Shown: piece after piece, positions 15,948-24,325 of the stretch
Numbering within the stretch: position 1 is the first letter of the stretch
Layout: each line of letters begins with the position of its first letter
Program-made: the position numbers and the translations under genes
Assembly: GCA_000648925.1 (NCBI GenBank)
Contig: JFHF01000055.1
Location: forward strand, 1 to 45,767
Direction: 5' to 3'
From: Caballeronia jiangsuensis
GTDB lineage: Bacteria > Pseudomonadota > Gammaproteobacteria > Burkholderiales > Burkholderiaceae
Length of the DNA: 45,767 bases
The notes under the pieces: model-generated
The model's input: the letters and a program-made list of their open reading frames with translations, nothing else
Told to the model about the DNA's origin: nothing
Databases searched by the model: none

Positions 15948-17612
15948 CTACGCTCCGGCAGCCTGCTCGCGCATGCGACGAGCTTCGTCGCGCAAGAACT
16001 GCTGATAATCGTCGAGATCGCCGTCGAAGGGCTCGACGCCACCCTTGGTAACGAGCCAGAATTCATCACATACCGCTCGCAGCAGGGACCGGTCGTGACT
16101 GACGAGCATCACAGTGCCTTCGAATTCGTTGAGTGCCATGCCTAGCGCTTCGCGGGTAGCCAGGTCCAGGTGGTTGGTAGGCTCGTCGAGCAGCAGCAAG
16201 TTGGGACGCTGCCACACGATCATGCACAACACGAGTCGGGCCTTTTCACCACCGCTCATCGTGCCGACGGCCTGATGGACCATGTCGCCGCTGAAACTGA
16301 AGGTGCCGAGAAAAGTGCGAAGCGATTGTTCGGTACCACTCTGGCCGGGCGCTCGCATGTGCGCCGGCGTGTCCTTTGCGAGCCGAATCATGTGTTCCAT
16401 CGGCGTGTCGAGAGGACGCAGCACGTCGAGTTCCTGCTGTGCGAAGTAGCCGATGTTCAACCCTTTGCCTTCACTGATTTCGCCGGCAATCGGCGCCAGC
16501 GCGTGCGCCACTGTCTTCACTAGCGTGGACTTGCCCTGCCCGTTGGCACCGAGGATGCCGATGCGTTGACCGGCCAGCACAGATCGGTTGATGCCCCGAA
16601 CGATGATGGTGGGCGGCGTGCCCGGCGGTGCGTCGGTCGGCGCCGGATAGCCGAAGCTCGCATCCAGCATCGACAACAGCGGGTTCGGGACGTTGAGCGG
16701 CTCCTTGAACTCGAAATTGAACTCTGCGTCGGCAAGCACTGGCGCGATCTTTTCCATGCGTTCGAGCGCCTTGACGCGGCTTTGCGCCTGCTTTGCCTTC
16801 GAAGCCTTGGCCTTGAAACGGTCGATGAATTTTTGCAGGTGGGCGATCTTGTCCGCTTGCCTGGCCATCGCGGCCTGCTGCAACAGGAGTTGCTCAGCGC
16901 GCATGTCTTCGAACTTGCTGTAGTTGCCGCCGTAACGCACGAGCTTGGCGTTGTCGACGTGCACCGTTACCTGCGTCACCGTGTCGAGAAATTCGCGATC
17001 GTGGCTGATCACTACCAGGGTTCCCTGATAGCGCTTGAGCCACGCCTCAAGCCAGACCAGCGCGTCGAGGTCAAGGTGATTCGTCGGCTCGTCGAGCAGC
17101 AGCACGTCGGACGGGCACATCAGCGCGCGCGCCAACTGCAATCGCATGCGCCAGCCGCCGGAGAAACTATTGACCGGCTCGCCAAGCTGCGCAGCAGTGA
17201 AGCCAAGGCCCAGAATCAGCGCTTGGGCGCGCGCGGGGGCATCATGTGCACCGGCGTCGTGCAGGGCCATGTAGGCGTGCGCCATGCGCATGCCGTCGTC
17301 GCTGGCCTCAGCGGCGGCCACCTCGGCCTGCGCGGCAAGCAGTCCGATGTCACCCTCGATTACGAAGTCGGTCGCACTCAGCTCTGTTTCCGGCATATCC
17401 TGCGCGACTTGGCCCATCTTCCACGCAGCGGGAATCGAAAACTCGCCGCCGTCTTCGTGCAGCGTGCCGTTGAGAAGGCCGAAGAAGGACGATTTTCCCG
17501 CGCCATTGCGGCCAACAAGGCCAATCTTTTCGCCGGGGGTGAAGGTGACGGATGCGCGGTCGAGCACGACATTGACGCCGCGGCGCAGCGTGACATTTCG
17601 GATGGAAATCAT
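15948..17612 (-). CDS. ABC-F family ATPase (YheS/Uup-like)
   Basis: The roughly 554-residue soluble protein has two ABC domains and no membrane segment. Domain 1 has Walker A GLVGRNGAGKSS (32-43), signature FSGGWRMRL and Walker B VLLLDEPTNHLDLDALVWLE. A charged linker helix follows (KFEDMRAEQLLLQQAAM..., then KAKQAQSRVKALERMEKI). Domain 2 has GILGANGQGKST, MSGGEKARL and LLLLDEPTNHLDL. ABC-F proteins bind ribosomes and act in translation or, in some branches, antibiotic resistance. FSGGW in domain 1 and the overall form point to the housekeeping YheS type. The start at 17612 fits the family N-terminus (ISIRNVTL); the open frame upstream is not conserved-looking. It lies between two inverted TPS paralogues. 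Confidence 0.92.
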   Translation of the reverse strand: MISIRNVTLRRGVNVVLDRASVTFTPGEKIGLVGRNGAGKSSFFGLLNGTLHEDGGEFSIPAAWKMGQVAQDMPETELSATDFVIEGDIGLLAAQAEVAAAEASDDGMRMAHAYMALHDAGAHDAPARAQALILGLGFTAAQLGEPVNSFSGGWRMRLQLARALMCPSDVLLLDEPTNHLDLDALVWLEAWLKRYQGTLVVISHDREFLDTVTQVTVHVDNAKLVRYGGNYSKFEDMRAEQLLLQQAAMARQADKIAHLQKFIDRFKAKASKAKQAQSRVKALERMEKIAPVLADAEFNFEFKEPLNVPNPLLSMLDASFGYPAPTDAPPGTPPTIIVRGINRSVLAGQRIGILGANGQGKSTLVKTVAHALAPIAGEISEGKGLNIGYFAQQELDVLRPLDTPMEHMIRLAKDTPAHMRAPGQSGTEQSLRTFLGTFSFSGDMVHQAVGTMSGGEKARLVLCMIVWQRPNLLLLDEPTNHLDLATREALGMALNEFEGTVMLVSHDRSLLRAVCDEFWLVTKGGVEPFDGDLDDYQQFLRDEARRMREQAAGA

Positions 17613-17998
17613 GAGGAGCGGCTTCGAAGAGGATAGGCATGATAGCCGACCGGACGTACAGACCGGACACTTTTCGGGCCGCACGAGTGAAGAAGCACTT
17701 TCGCTTTGCGGCGCCCACCACCCACAAAGCAAAACGAACGCTGACGCACGGGCGTTCCAGTTGCGGGGAGACCGACCATATTGTGAAAGGCGGATCGTGG
17801 TCGATCGTGAAATTTCGAGGCTGGACCGGAACAACAGCGATCGATGAGTGAAAGCCGAACGTTCCTAGACGACCCACAAGAGACGGTCGTCCCACTTTGA
17901 AACGGTCATTTAGTGCCTGCAAGTCACATCAGTAGAAAGAAGCGAATCCACCGTCTATGCCATCATCCGGTACATTGACCCGACTACCGGAGATCATG
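17613..17998. other. Divergent intergenic region
   Basis: The 386 bases between the ABC-F start and the iron-permease-like start hold only shadow frames. They must contain both promoters; I see no distinct operator. Confidence 0.35.
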
Positions 17999-18487
17999 AT
18001 GAGCAGCAAGTGGTTTTCGAAATTCGCGAGCTACCTTTCCACGATGACCGGTAGGCCCGCCACCTTTGTGATGGCCGTTGCCCTTGTGCTCGTGTGGGCG
18101 ATCACCGGCCCGTTCTTTCACTACAGCGACACATGGCAACTTGTGATCAACACGTCGACCACGATCGTCACGTTCCTGATGGTCTTCCTGATCCAGAACA
18201 CGCAGAACCGTGACACGGCCGCGATGCAGATCAAGCTCGACGAGCTGATCCGCGCGATGGAAGGTGCGCATAACGCGCTGCTCGATCTCGAAGAACTCGA
18301 GGAAAAAGATCTGAGTCGTTTCCGAAAACACTATGAAAAATTGGCGGAAGAAGCGCGCACCGCGCTGCGCGCGGGCGATAGCGACACCGGTTCGCCGTTC
18401 GTCGACAACCACGATGGCAATGATGACGAGCGGCGAGGCGATGAGAATCGCGATGCCAAACCGGGGGCCGCGCCGCTACGCGGCTAG
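17999..18487 (+). CDS. Low-affinity iron permease family protein
   Basis: The 162-residue small membrane protein has two hydrophobic helices: PATFVMAVALVLVWAITG, then LVINTSTTIVTFLMVFLIQN. These are followed by the diagnostic QNTQNRDTAAMQIKLDELIRA and a charged cytoplasmic helix with LLDLEELEEKDL. This matches the bacterial members of the low-affinity Fe/Cu permease family (Fet4-related, PF04120). Their transport role in bacteria is poorly established, so the name describes homology only. GGAG lies 6 bases before the ATG at 17999; an in-frame ATG directly before it (17996) is also possible. Confidence 0.88.
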   Translation: MSSKWFSKFASYLSTMTGRPATFVMAVALVLVWAITGPFFHYSDTWQLVINTSTTIVTFLMVFLIQNTQNRDTAAMQIKLDELIRAMEGAHNALLDLEELEEKDLSRFRKHYEKLAEEARTALRAGDSDTGSPFVDNHDGNDDERRGDENRDAKPGAAPLRG

Positions 18488-18892
18488 CAAACGCGCTGTC
18501 CGACTGCGGTGCGCATTTGCTTGCGCGCGTCACCACCTTGGCTGGCGCTTTTCTAGACGGCGAGCGAATGACCGAAACTGGCCGACTGCCGAAGATCGCA
18601 GTTTCGAGCGCCCCGTCCGGTCCTCTCGCGTTCTTCAACATGGCTAACGGCATGAGCGTCGCCGACAACGCTTAACTTCACAACATGAAACCCCTTGCGA
18701 CCACGCCTGCGGTACACCGCCACGGACCGCCTTGCGCACTGAACGAACGTACAAGTCCCCGCTGACCGGGTTCCAGGTTAATACTATCTGCAGGCCTGCT
18801 AGCACGTCGAAGTTCACGCCCTTGAAAACTCAGCGGTGAGCTTCACCAGCAGCCGGACGACGATCGCATGTCTGATTCCGTCTGGAGGGCAT
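18488..18892. other. Intergenic with dispersed repeat, upstream of TPS-domain gene copy 2
   Basis: This 405-base gap contains dispersed repeat copy B and the promoter and leader of the TPS gene. The RBS GGAGGG lies just before 18893. No further gene was recognised. Confidence 0.4.
18568..18612. repeat. Dispersed repeat, copy B
   Basis: This copy aligns with 10858-10902: ATGACCG, ACTGGCCG, TGCCGAAGATCGCAGT and CGAGCGCC in the same order, with one extra base near its end. Both copies are intergenic and in the same orientation. Confidence 0.55.
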
Positions 18893-21334
18893 ATGCAGCT
18901 CGATTCAAGTTTTGTATTGTCGGTACGTCCCGCCCGAAACTCCCACCTTTCTCATCATCCCAGGATCCGCGCGCGCCGCTTGCGGGTTCGTCCACTGACG
19001 GTGGCGCTGCTTTTCGCCATGGCTTGTTCGGAGCTATCCAGCATCGAGGCGCACGCCGCTCCGCCCTTGCCGAAGGGCGGACAGTTCGTCGCGGGCAGCG
19101 GCTCGATCAGCGGCGGCGGGCAGTCGCTGACGATCAACCAGTCCACCTCACGCGGCGTGATCGACTGGTCCAGTTTCTCGATCGGCAATGGCCGCGCCGT
19201 GATGTTCAATAACGGCAGCGGCGCGACGCTCAACCGCGTCACGGGCGGCGATCCGTCGGTGATTCTCGGCGCGCTCAACGCGAGCGGCAGCGTCTATCTG
19301 ATCAACCCGCAGGGCGTGCTCGTCGGGCCGACGGGCATGATCGCGACGGGCGGGCGCTTCGTCGCCTCGGCGCTCGACGTCGATAACAATGCGTTCATGC
19401 AGGGCGGCGCACTCACGCTTTCGGGCGGCGGGAACGGTGTCGTCGTGAATCTGGGTCGCATCGGGTCGAGCGGCGGCGATGTCTTCCTCGTCTCGCGCAC
19501 GCTCGCGGCGAACCTCGGCAGCATCGATGCGGCGCAGGGCACTGCCGAACTCGCGGCAGGCAGCCAGGTGCTGTTGCAGGATGCATCGGGCAGCCAGCAG
19601 GTGTTCGTGCAGACGGGCAGCGGCGGCACGGCGCTGAACGCGGGCGCGATCCGCGCCGCGCAGATCAACCTGCAAGCCGCCGATGGCAACGTCTATGCGC
19701 TCGCGGGTCACAGCGCCGCGGTCCGCGCGACCGGCACTACCACGCGCGATGGTCATGTCTGGCTCGTCGCGGATTCGGGCGGCGTGCACGCGAACGGCAA
19801 CGTGTCCGCGAGCAACGCAAACGGCAGCGGCGGCACGGTGGAGACGCGCGGCACCACGCTGGACGTCGGCGGCGCGACGGTGTTGGCCGGAACGTGGAAG
19901 CTCGGCGCGCCCACCTTCACCCTTGACGGAAGCAATGCGGGCGCGGTCTCGCGCAGCCTGAATGCTGGCACGTCCGTGGATGTCGAGACGTCGGTGGGCG
20001 ACCTGGCCGTCAGCGGCAACGTGCAATGGAACGGCGCGGCGGCGCTGACGCTCGGCGCGGCTCACGACGTGACGATCGCTGCGAACACGACGATCGCCAA
20101 CGCCGGGAGCGGCAACCTCACCCTGCGCGCGGACAGCGGTGGCGTCGACAACGGCGGAAGCATCAAGAATGGCGGGACGATCGACTGGTCGAAGAGCACG
20201 GGCATCGTCAGCGCGCTCTACGATATGACCGGGAACTACTCGCCGGGCACCGTGCTCGCCAACACTGGCTGGACCGCGGCGCCGTATAGCGGGCTTGTCA
20301 CGCAGATTACCGCCTACAGGCTCGTCAACAACGTCAACGACTTGCAGAACGTCGCGCTGGATGTCGCGGGTAACTACGCGCTCGGCAAGGACATCGACGC
20401 GAGCGGCACGATGGTCTTCAATCCGATCGGGTCACTGCCCGGCCCGGTCGCCGCACTGTCCGACGCGCCGTTCACGGGCCAGTTCGACGGCATGGGCCAT
20501 ACGATCGACAACCTGAGGATCAACGGCGTGGCCTACGGACCGATCGACATCGGCCGGGGCGGACCCACCGCGGCGCTGGGTCTCTTCGGGGTCGTCGGGA
20601 AGAATGGCGTGGTGCGCAACGTGAACCTCACCAACGCGGCCATCGGCGTCGGATCGAATGTCGGGTCGTTCGGGCTGCTCGTGGGCGTCAACTACGGGCT
20701 CGTCACCTACTCGTCCAGTTCCGGCAACGTCACCGACTTCATCATTATCGGTGGTGGTCCCGACGGCGGTCTCGTCGGCAGCAACTACGGCACCGTCGAG
20801 CGATCGTCCAGCAGTGCAGCGGTGCTCACGCAGGGGGATGCAGGCGGACTCGTGGGCGACAACTACGGGACCATCGCGCAGTCGTTCGTCACCGGTTCGG
20901 TCGGTCGCGGCTCGCACGGCGGCACCGGCGGCATTGCCGGGACCAATGCGGGGCTCCTCACGCAGTCGTATTCGACGGGTCATGCGCAGGACGCGGGGCT
21001 CGCCGATGACAACACGGCGACCGGCATCATCGACCAGTCGTTCGCGGCCAATCTGGTCAGCGGCCCCGGCGAGCCAGGCTCGTTTCACGGCGGCGTCGCG
21101 TTTTATAACTACGGCGCGATCCATAACAACGTCTACTGGGACAGGACGGTGACGACGCAAACGAGCGCCTTCAGCATCGGCAACGGCACCGCGCCGCCCG
21201 ACAGCAACGGCCTCACCACGACGCAGATGAGCAACGCGTCGAACTTCCTCGACTGGAGCATTCCGGCGGGAGGCGTCTGGGCGATGCCCGCTGGCGCGAC
21301 GCATCCTGTGCTGCAGTGGCAGCAGGGACACTAG
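18893..21334 (+). CDS. TPS-domain (filamentous haemagglutinin N-terminal) exoprotein with GLUG repeats, copy 2
   Basis: The 813-residue paralogue of the 13021-15390 product starts at 18893 after GGAGGG. An extended signal region (RVRPLTVALLFAMACSELS) ends near HAAPPLP, followed by the TPS domain (GVIDWSSFSIGNG, LNRVTGGDPSVILG, GSVYLINPQGVLVG) and a beta-helix. GLUG-type repeats follow: GGLVGSNYGTVERSSSSA, GGLVGDNYGTIAQSFVTG and GGIAGTNAGLLTQSYSTG. The last residues GVWAMPAGATHPVLQWQ nearly match those of copy 1 (GVWAMPAGATYPMLRWQ). It is probably secreted to the cell surface through a TpsB pore encoded elsewhere. Cysteine is nearly absent from the mature part. Confidence 0.88.
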   Translation: MQLDSSFVLSVRPARNSHLSHHPRIRARRLRVRPLTVALLFAMACSELSSIEAHAAPPLPKGGQFVAGSGSISGGGQSLTINQSTSRGVIDWSSFSIGNGRAVMFNNGSGATLNRVTGGDPSVILGALNASGSVYLINPQGVLVGPTGMIATGGRFVASALDVDNNAFMQGGALTLSGGGNGVVVNLGRIGSSGGDVFLVSRTLAANLGSIDAAQGTAELAAGSQVLLQDASGSQQVFVQTGSGGTALNAGAIRAAQINLQAADGNVYALAGHSAAVRATGTTTRDGHVWLVADSGGVHANGNVSASNANGSGGTVETRGTTLDVGGATVLAGTWKLGAPTFTLDGSNAGAVSRSLNAGTSVDVETSVGDLAVSGNVQWNGAAALTLGAAHDVTIAANTTIANAGSGNLTLRADSGGVDNGGSIKNGGTIDWSKSTGIVSALYDMTGNYSPGTVLANTGWTAAPYSGLVTQITAYRLVNNVNDLQNVALDVAGNYALGKDIDASGTMVFNPIGSLPGPVAALSDAPFTGQFDGMGHTIDNLRINGVAYGPIDIGRGGPTAALGLFGVVGKNGVVRNVNLTNAAIGVGSNVGSFGLLVGVNYGLVTYSSSSGNVTDFIIIGGGPDGGLVGSNYGTVERSSSSAAVLTQGDAGGLVGDNYGTIAQSFVTGSVGRGSHGGTGGIAGTNAGLLTQSYSTGHAQDAGLADDNTATGIIDQSFAANLVSGPGEPGSFHGGVAFYNYGAIHNNVYWDRTVTTQTSAFSIGNGTAPPDSNGLTTTQMSNASNFLDWSIPAGGVWAMPAGATHPVLQWQQGH

Positions 21335-21343
21335 CGCATGAGT

Positions 21344-21380
21344 CATGCGGGAAAAGCGCACGCACCGGCTTTCCCGCATG
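21344..21380 (+). terminator. Hairpin after TPS-domain gene copy 2
   Basis: CATGCGGGAAA pairs with TTTCCCGCATG (11 perfect bp), extended by AGC/GGC with one mismatch. It begins 9 bases after the stop codon. No T-run follows. Confidence 0.55.
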
Positions 21381-21745
21381 GTCGCCGACCCGATCCGACC
21401 TTCAACTCGCCACGGAAAAAGCCAATGAGATCGAGCGCCGCTTCGACTATGCCGCGCGGATTTACCGGAACAAGCAAGCCCCAAATCGTCGTGGTAGTCG
21501 GAACTTCCGAAAAAGCGCGCACGTTGATGAAGCGTGCTCAGACCAATGGATATCCTTACGCGACGCCCGTCAGCCTGTCCTACTGACGTAAAGCGCACGT
21601 CGGCTTAGATGGCGTGACCGACTGCCGGCCAGCGAATGCCCCGATGCGATAGATTCTTTGTCTCCCGAATCACATCGATACTCAGCGCTTCGGCGCCATT
21701 CATTCGGCAACCGGACATATCGCAGCATACGCACTACCACCAAAC
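21381..21745. other. Intergenic, possibly one very small gene
   Basis: Convergent gap of 365 bases. A frame ending at 21586 contains a short hydrophobic strand-like segment (QIVVVVGTSEKARTLMKRAQ) after an ATG at 21425. Without an RBS or known relatives I do not call it a gene. Confidence 0.25.
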
Positions 21746-24244
21746 TCACTCGAAGTCGCAAGCCATCGCCCAGCAGGCGAGCACACTGGGAATACTTGTC
21801 CAATATCCATAGCGGGCATAGATCATCGCGGACACATCCTTGGTCGCACCCGCCGGCATTTGCGGATCACTCGCGTTGCGAATAGCCAGCCACGCAATAC
21901 CGCCACCCAGTTGTTCGCAGACGAGGCCCAGCACCGCGTCGTCCATCTCGACCATCGAACCCTTGTGCTGCAGATGGAAGGTGTCTTGAACGTCGTCGTA
22001 TTCGAACAGGTCGGTGGTGACGATCACCGCGGGCTCGCCCGTCGCGGCACTCGAATGTGTGAGGAACACCTTAGGCGCCGCGCGCTTCGGCGGAATGGGC
22101 GACGATTGCAACACGACCGCATTCGGCACGACGAGCTTGCGGTTCACGAGATCGACCATCTCGGTGGCACGCGGCACATATCGCCCTTCGTATGACTTGC
22201 CGTTGAAGGGCGCGCTCCGAAAGGCACCATCGAGCTTGAAAAGCGCGCGGTTCGTGACCACCACGTCGCCTAGTTGCAGCTTGGGGCCGATCGCGCCGGC
22301 GGTGCCCGTCGTGATGGCAAGGCGCGCGCCGGTTTGCTCAAGTACCTGTCTGAACATGTCGCGGACCGGCAGCGACAGGTCATCGCGCGCGAGATGAAAA
22401 TTCGATTTAAATAGCAGCACCTTGCGACCGCCGATTACGACAGGCATGTACTTGCCGATGTAATGACTGATGCTCGCAGGTCCTCTCGCCGTCGATCGGC
22501 CCGCGAACTTTGATGCCCATTGATTCGTGTACTCGTTCCACGACGCGTCGTTCGAACCGCTGCGCGGCATCGCCCAGATGCCCGGCGTGAGCACCGCGGA
22601 CATGGCGTTCGCTTCCGCGCTCGTCCACGTGAAGAAAACGATGTCCGCCTTCGGCAGTTCTGCGTCGGCACCCTTGAAAACGAAGCTGCTGTCGAGCGAA
22701 GGTTCGCCGTGCGCCGGCCATTCGATCGGTTCGATCTCATGGCTCGTGACGGGGCCGATTCCGAACGCCGCGTCGTCCTCGGGCACGTCGAGCGGATTGA
22801 AGTCGATCACATGCGCGGCATACGGATCGACCTTCACTTCCGGCTCGACACTCGTGCGCGCCGCGCCCATGAATAGCAAATCCGATTGCGCCGCGCCCCA
22901 GTAAGGATCGCTGTTGAAGCTCTCATCGAGTGCCTCGTCGGCGAGTGCCGAGACCTGCTCGTAGTCGTCCGGCGTCCGCAATGCCGCCAGCGTGGTGGCC
23001 GCCAGAATCTGCGCATCGTCGCCGAGCCCGATGATCGAAACGCCGCTTCCCAGACGCCCCGCCATCGTCACCGCGGCGTTTTCGTCGGCGTCATCCCAGG
23101 TCTCGATCTCCTGTATCGAACGGCCGTCCAGCGCCCTCAGACGCGCGGTCGCGATCATCGCGCCAATGCGCCGCGCCGCGTCCTGCTGGCGGCTGAGCGG
23201 CATGAAGCCGTCGAAGCTCATCGATTTGCCGCCCGGAACCCGCGCATAGCCGGTGAGCTTCACGATGCGCGCGTCGGGCGCTAGGCGTTGCGCGAGATCC
23301 GCGAGGCGATTCATCCACGTCTGACGTGTCGAGAACGAGAGACTCGTCAGGCTTTCCACCGCGCCCTGAATGAGTGACAGGCGCAAGATGTCGGTCGGAT
23401 GCGGATCCAGCACGCCCCAGGCGTCCGGGCCGCTGTCGGTGCGAAGCGCGGGCGGCGCATCGGGATCGCAGCCTCGCGCCAGTCCGATGAATACGGTAAG
23501 CAGCAGCGCAAGATTGAACCCGAAGGCCGGTCCCATGTTGAGCACGCCATACACATCGGCGGCGGCCTCGTCCATCCAGTAGTCCCACAAGAGACCGAGG
23601 CCTTTTGCGTTCGGGCCATCGAACACCCCGTCCGCGCGGGCGCGTAGCTCGGCAAGCAGCGTGCCGTCTGCGTGGATCACGTCATGGCCGCCGGTTTCGT
23701 GTGCAAGGCTACCGAACAAAAGCGGATGCGCCGCAAAGGAACGCGGCAAGCTCACGACCCCGACGGACGCATCGAACAGACGCGCGACGGAATCGCTCGT
23801 GAGTGTGAACGGCCCGAAGGCGGCATCCGACTGAAACATCGCCAAGGGCGGCAATGCGCTGGTGAGTTCGATACCGAGTTGCGCGCGTTTCGTCCCGTCA
23901 AGAAACGAGCGGTACATATTCGAGATCACCGCGAGAAACCGCTGCAATTGCGGCAGATCGTCGAGGTTCGCGTGCTGATACACCGCGCCCGCGAGCGTCT
24001 CGATCGACGTCAGGTCGATGCCGCCTTCGGGTGTGCCCAGCCGCCGCATGACGGACTTGAGATTGCGCCGCAGCGGATCGGCGTAGCGTGACTGAAAATA
24101 AAACGGCAGCAGGTCACGTCCTTGGTCGAGCAGCGCGGAGAGTTCGGCGGCCGAGGTGCGGGGCGAGATCGGACTGTCCGCACGTTCGGTGAGCGGCACG
24201 CGAATCAGCTTTCTGTATAAACCAGCGAAGTCAAAATCGTTCAC
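21746..24244 (-). CDS. HEXXGH zincin-like/nucleoside phosphorylase fusion protein
   Basis: The 832-residue protein starts at GTG 24244, eight bases after GGAG. Residues 1 to about 520 match no family I know. They contain AHETGGHDVIHADG (181-194) and, 38 residues on, WMDEAAADVYG (223-233). HEXXGH with a downstream Glu-rich ExxxD motif is the zinc-site layout of peptidase family M49 (HELLGH/EECRAE), though the spacing is shorter here. Residues about 530-832 are a nucleoside phosphorylase/MTA-SAH nucleosidase-type domain: VFFTWTSAEANAM, ITTGTAGAIGPKLQLGDVVVTN, GSMVEMDDAVL and a terminal LAIRNASDPQ with the catalytic-type Asp. No signal peptide is present. It lies 81 bp downstream of an M14 peptidase gene on the same strand. 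The activity of the N-terminal region is inferred from motif only. Confidence 0.7.
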   Translation of the reverse strand: MNDFDFAGLYRKLIRVPLTERADSPISPRTSAAELSALLDQGRDLLPFYFQSRYADPLRRNLKSVMRRLGTPEGGIDLTSIETLAGAVYQHANLDDLPQLQRFLAVISNMYRSFLDGTKRAQLGIELTSALPPLAMFQSDAAFGPFTLTSDSVARLFDASVGVVSLPRSFAAHPLLFGSLAHETGGHDVIHADGTLLAELRARADGVFDGPNAKGLGLLWDYWMDEAAADVYGVLNMGPAFGFNLALLLTVFIGLARGCDPDAPPALRTDSGPDAWGVLDPHPTDILRLSLIQGAVESLTSLSFSTRQTWMNRLADLAQRLAPDARIVKLTGYARVPGGKSMSFDGFMPLSRQQDAARRIGAMIATARLRALDGRSIQEIETWDDADENAAVTMAGRLGSGVSIIGLGDDAQILAATTLAALRTPDDYEQVSALADEALDESFNSDPYWGAAQSDLLFMGAARTSVEPEVKVDPYAAHVIDFNPLDVPEDDAAFGIGPVTSHEIEPIEWPAHGEPSLDSSFVFKGADAELPKADIVFFTWTSAEANAMSAVLTPGIWAMPRSGSNDASWNEYTNQWASKFAGRSTARGPASISHYIGKYMPVVIGGRKVLLFKSNFHLARDDLSLPVRDMFRQVLEQTGARLAITTGTAGAIGPKLQLGDVVVTNRALFKLDGAFRSAPFNGKSYEGRYVPRATEMVDLVNRKLVVPNAVVLQSSPIPPKRAAPKVFLTHSSAATGEPAVIVTTDLFEYDDVQDTFHLQHKGSMVEMDDAVLGLVCEQLGGGIAWLAIRNASDPQMPAGATKDVSAMIYARYGYWTSIPSVLACWAMACDFE

Positions 24245-24325
24245 GGCTTATTCTCCATAGAAGCCGTCCGGCCGAGGTCGTCTGGCTTCGACGTTGATCA
24301 CGCACGGTGACCCTTGCCCCACGTC

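Noticed and set aside
23680..23705. HETGGH read as a standard HExxH peptidase motif
   Set aside because: The second His is one position too far for HExxH; only the HEXXGH (M49-like) reading fits.
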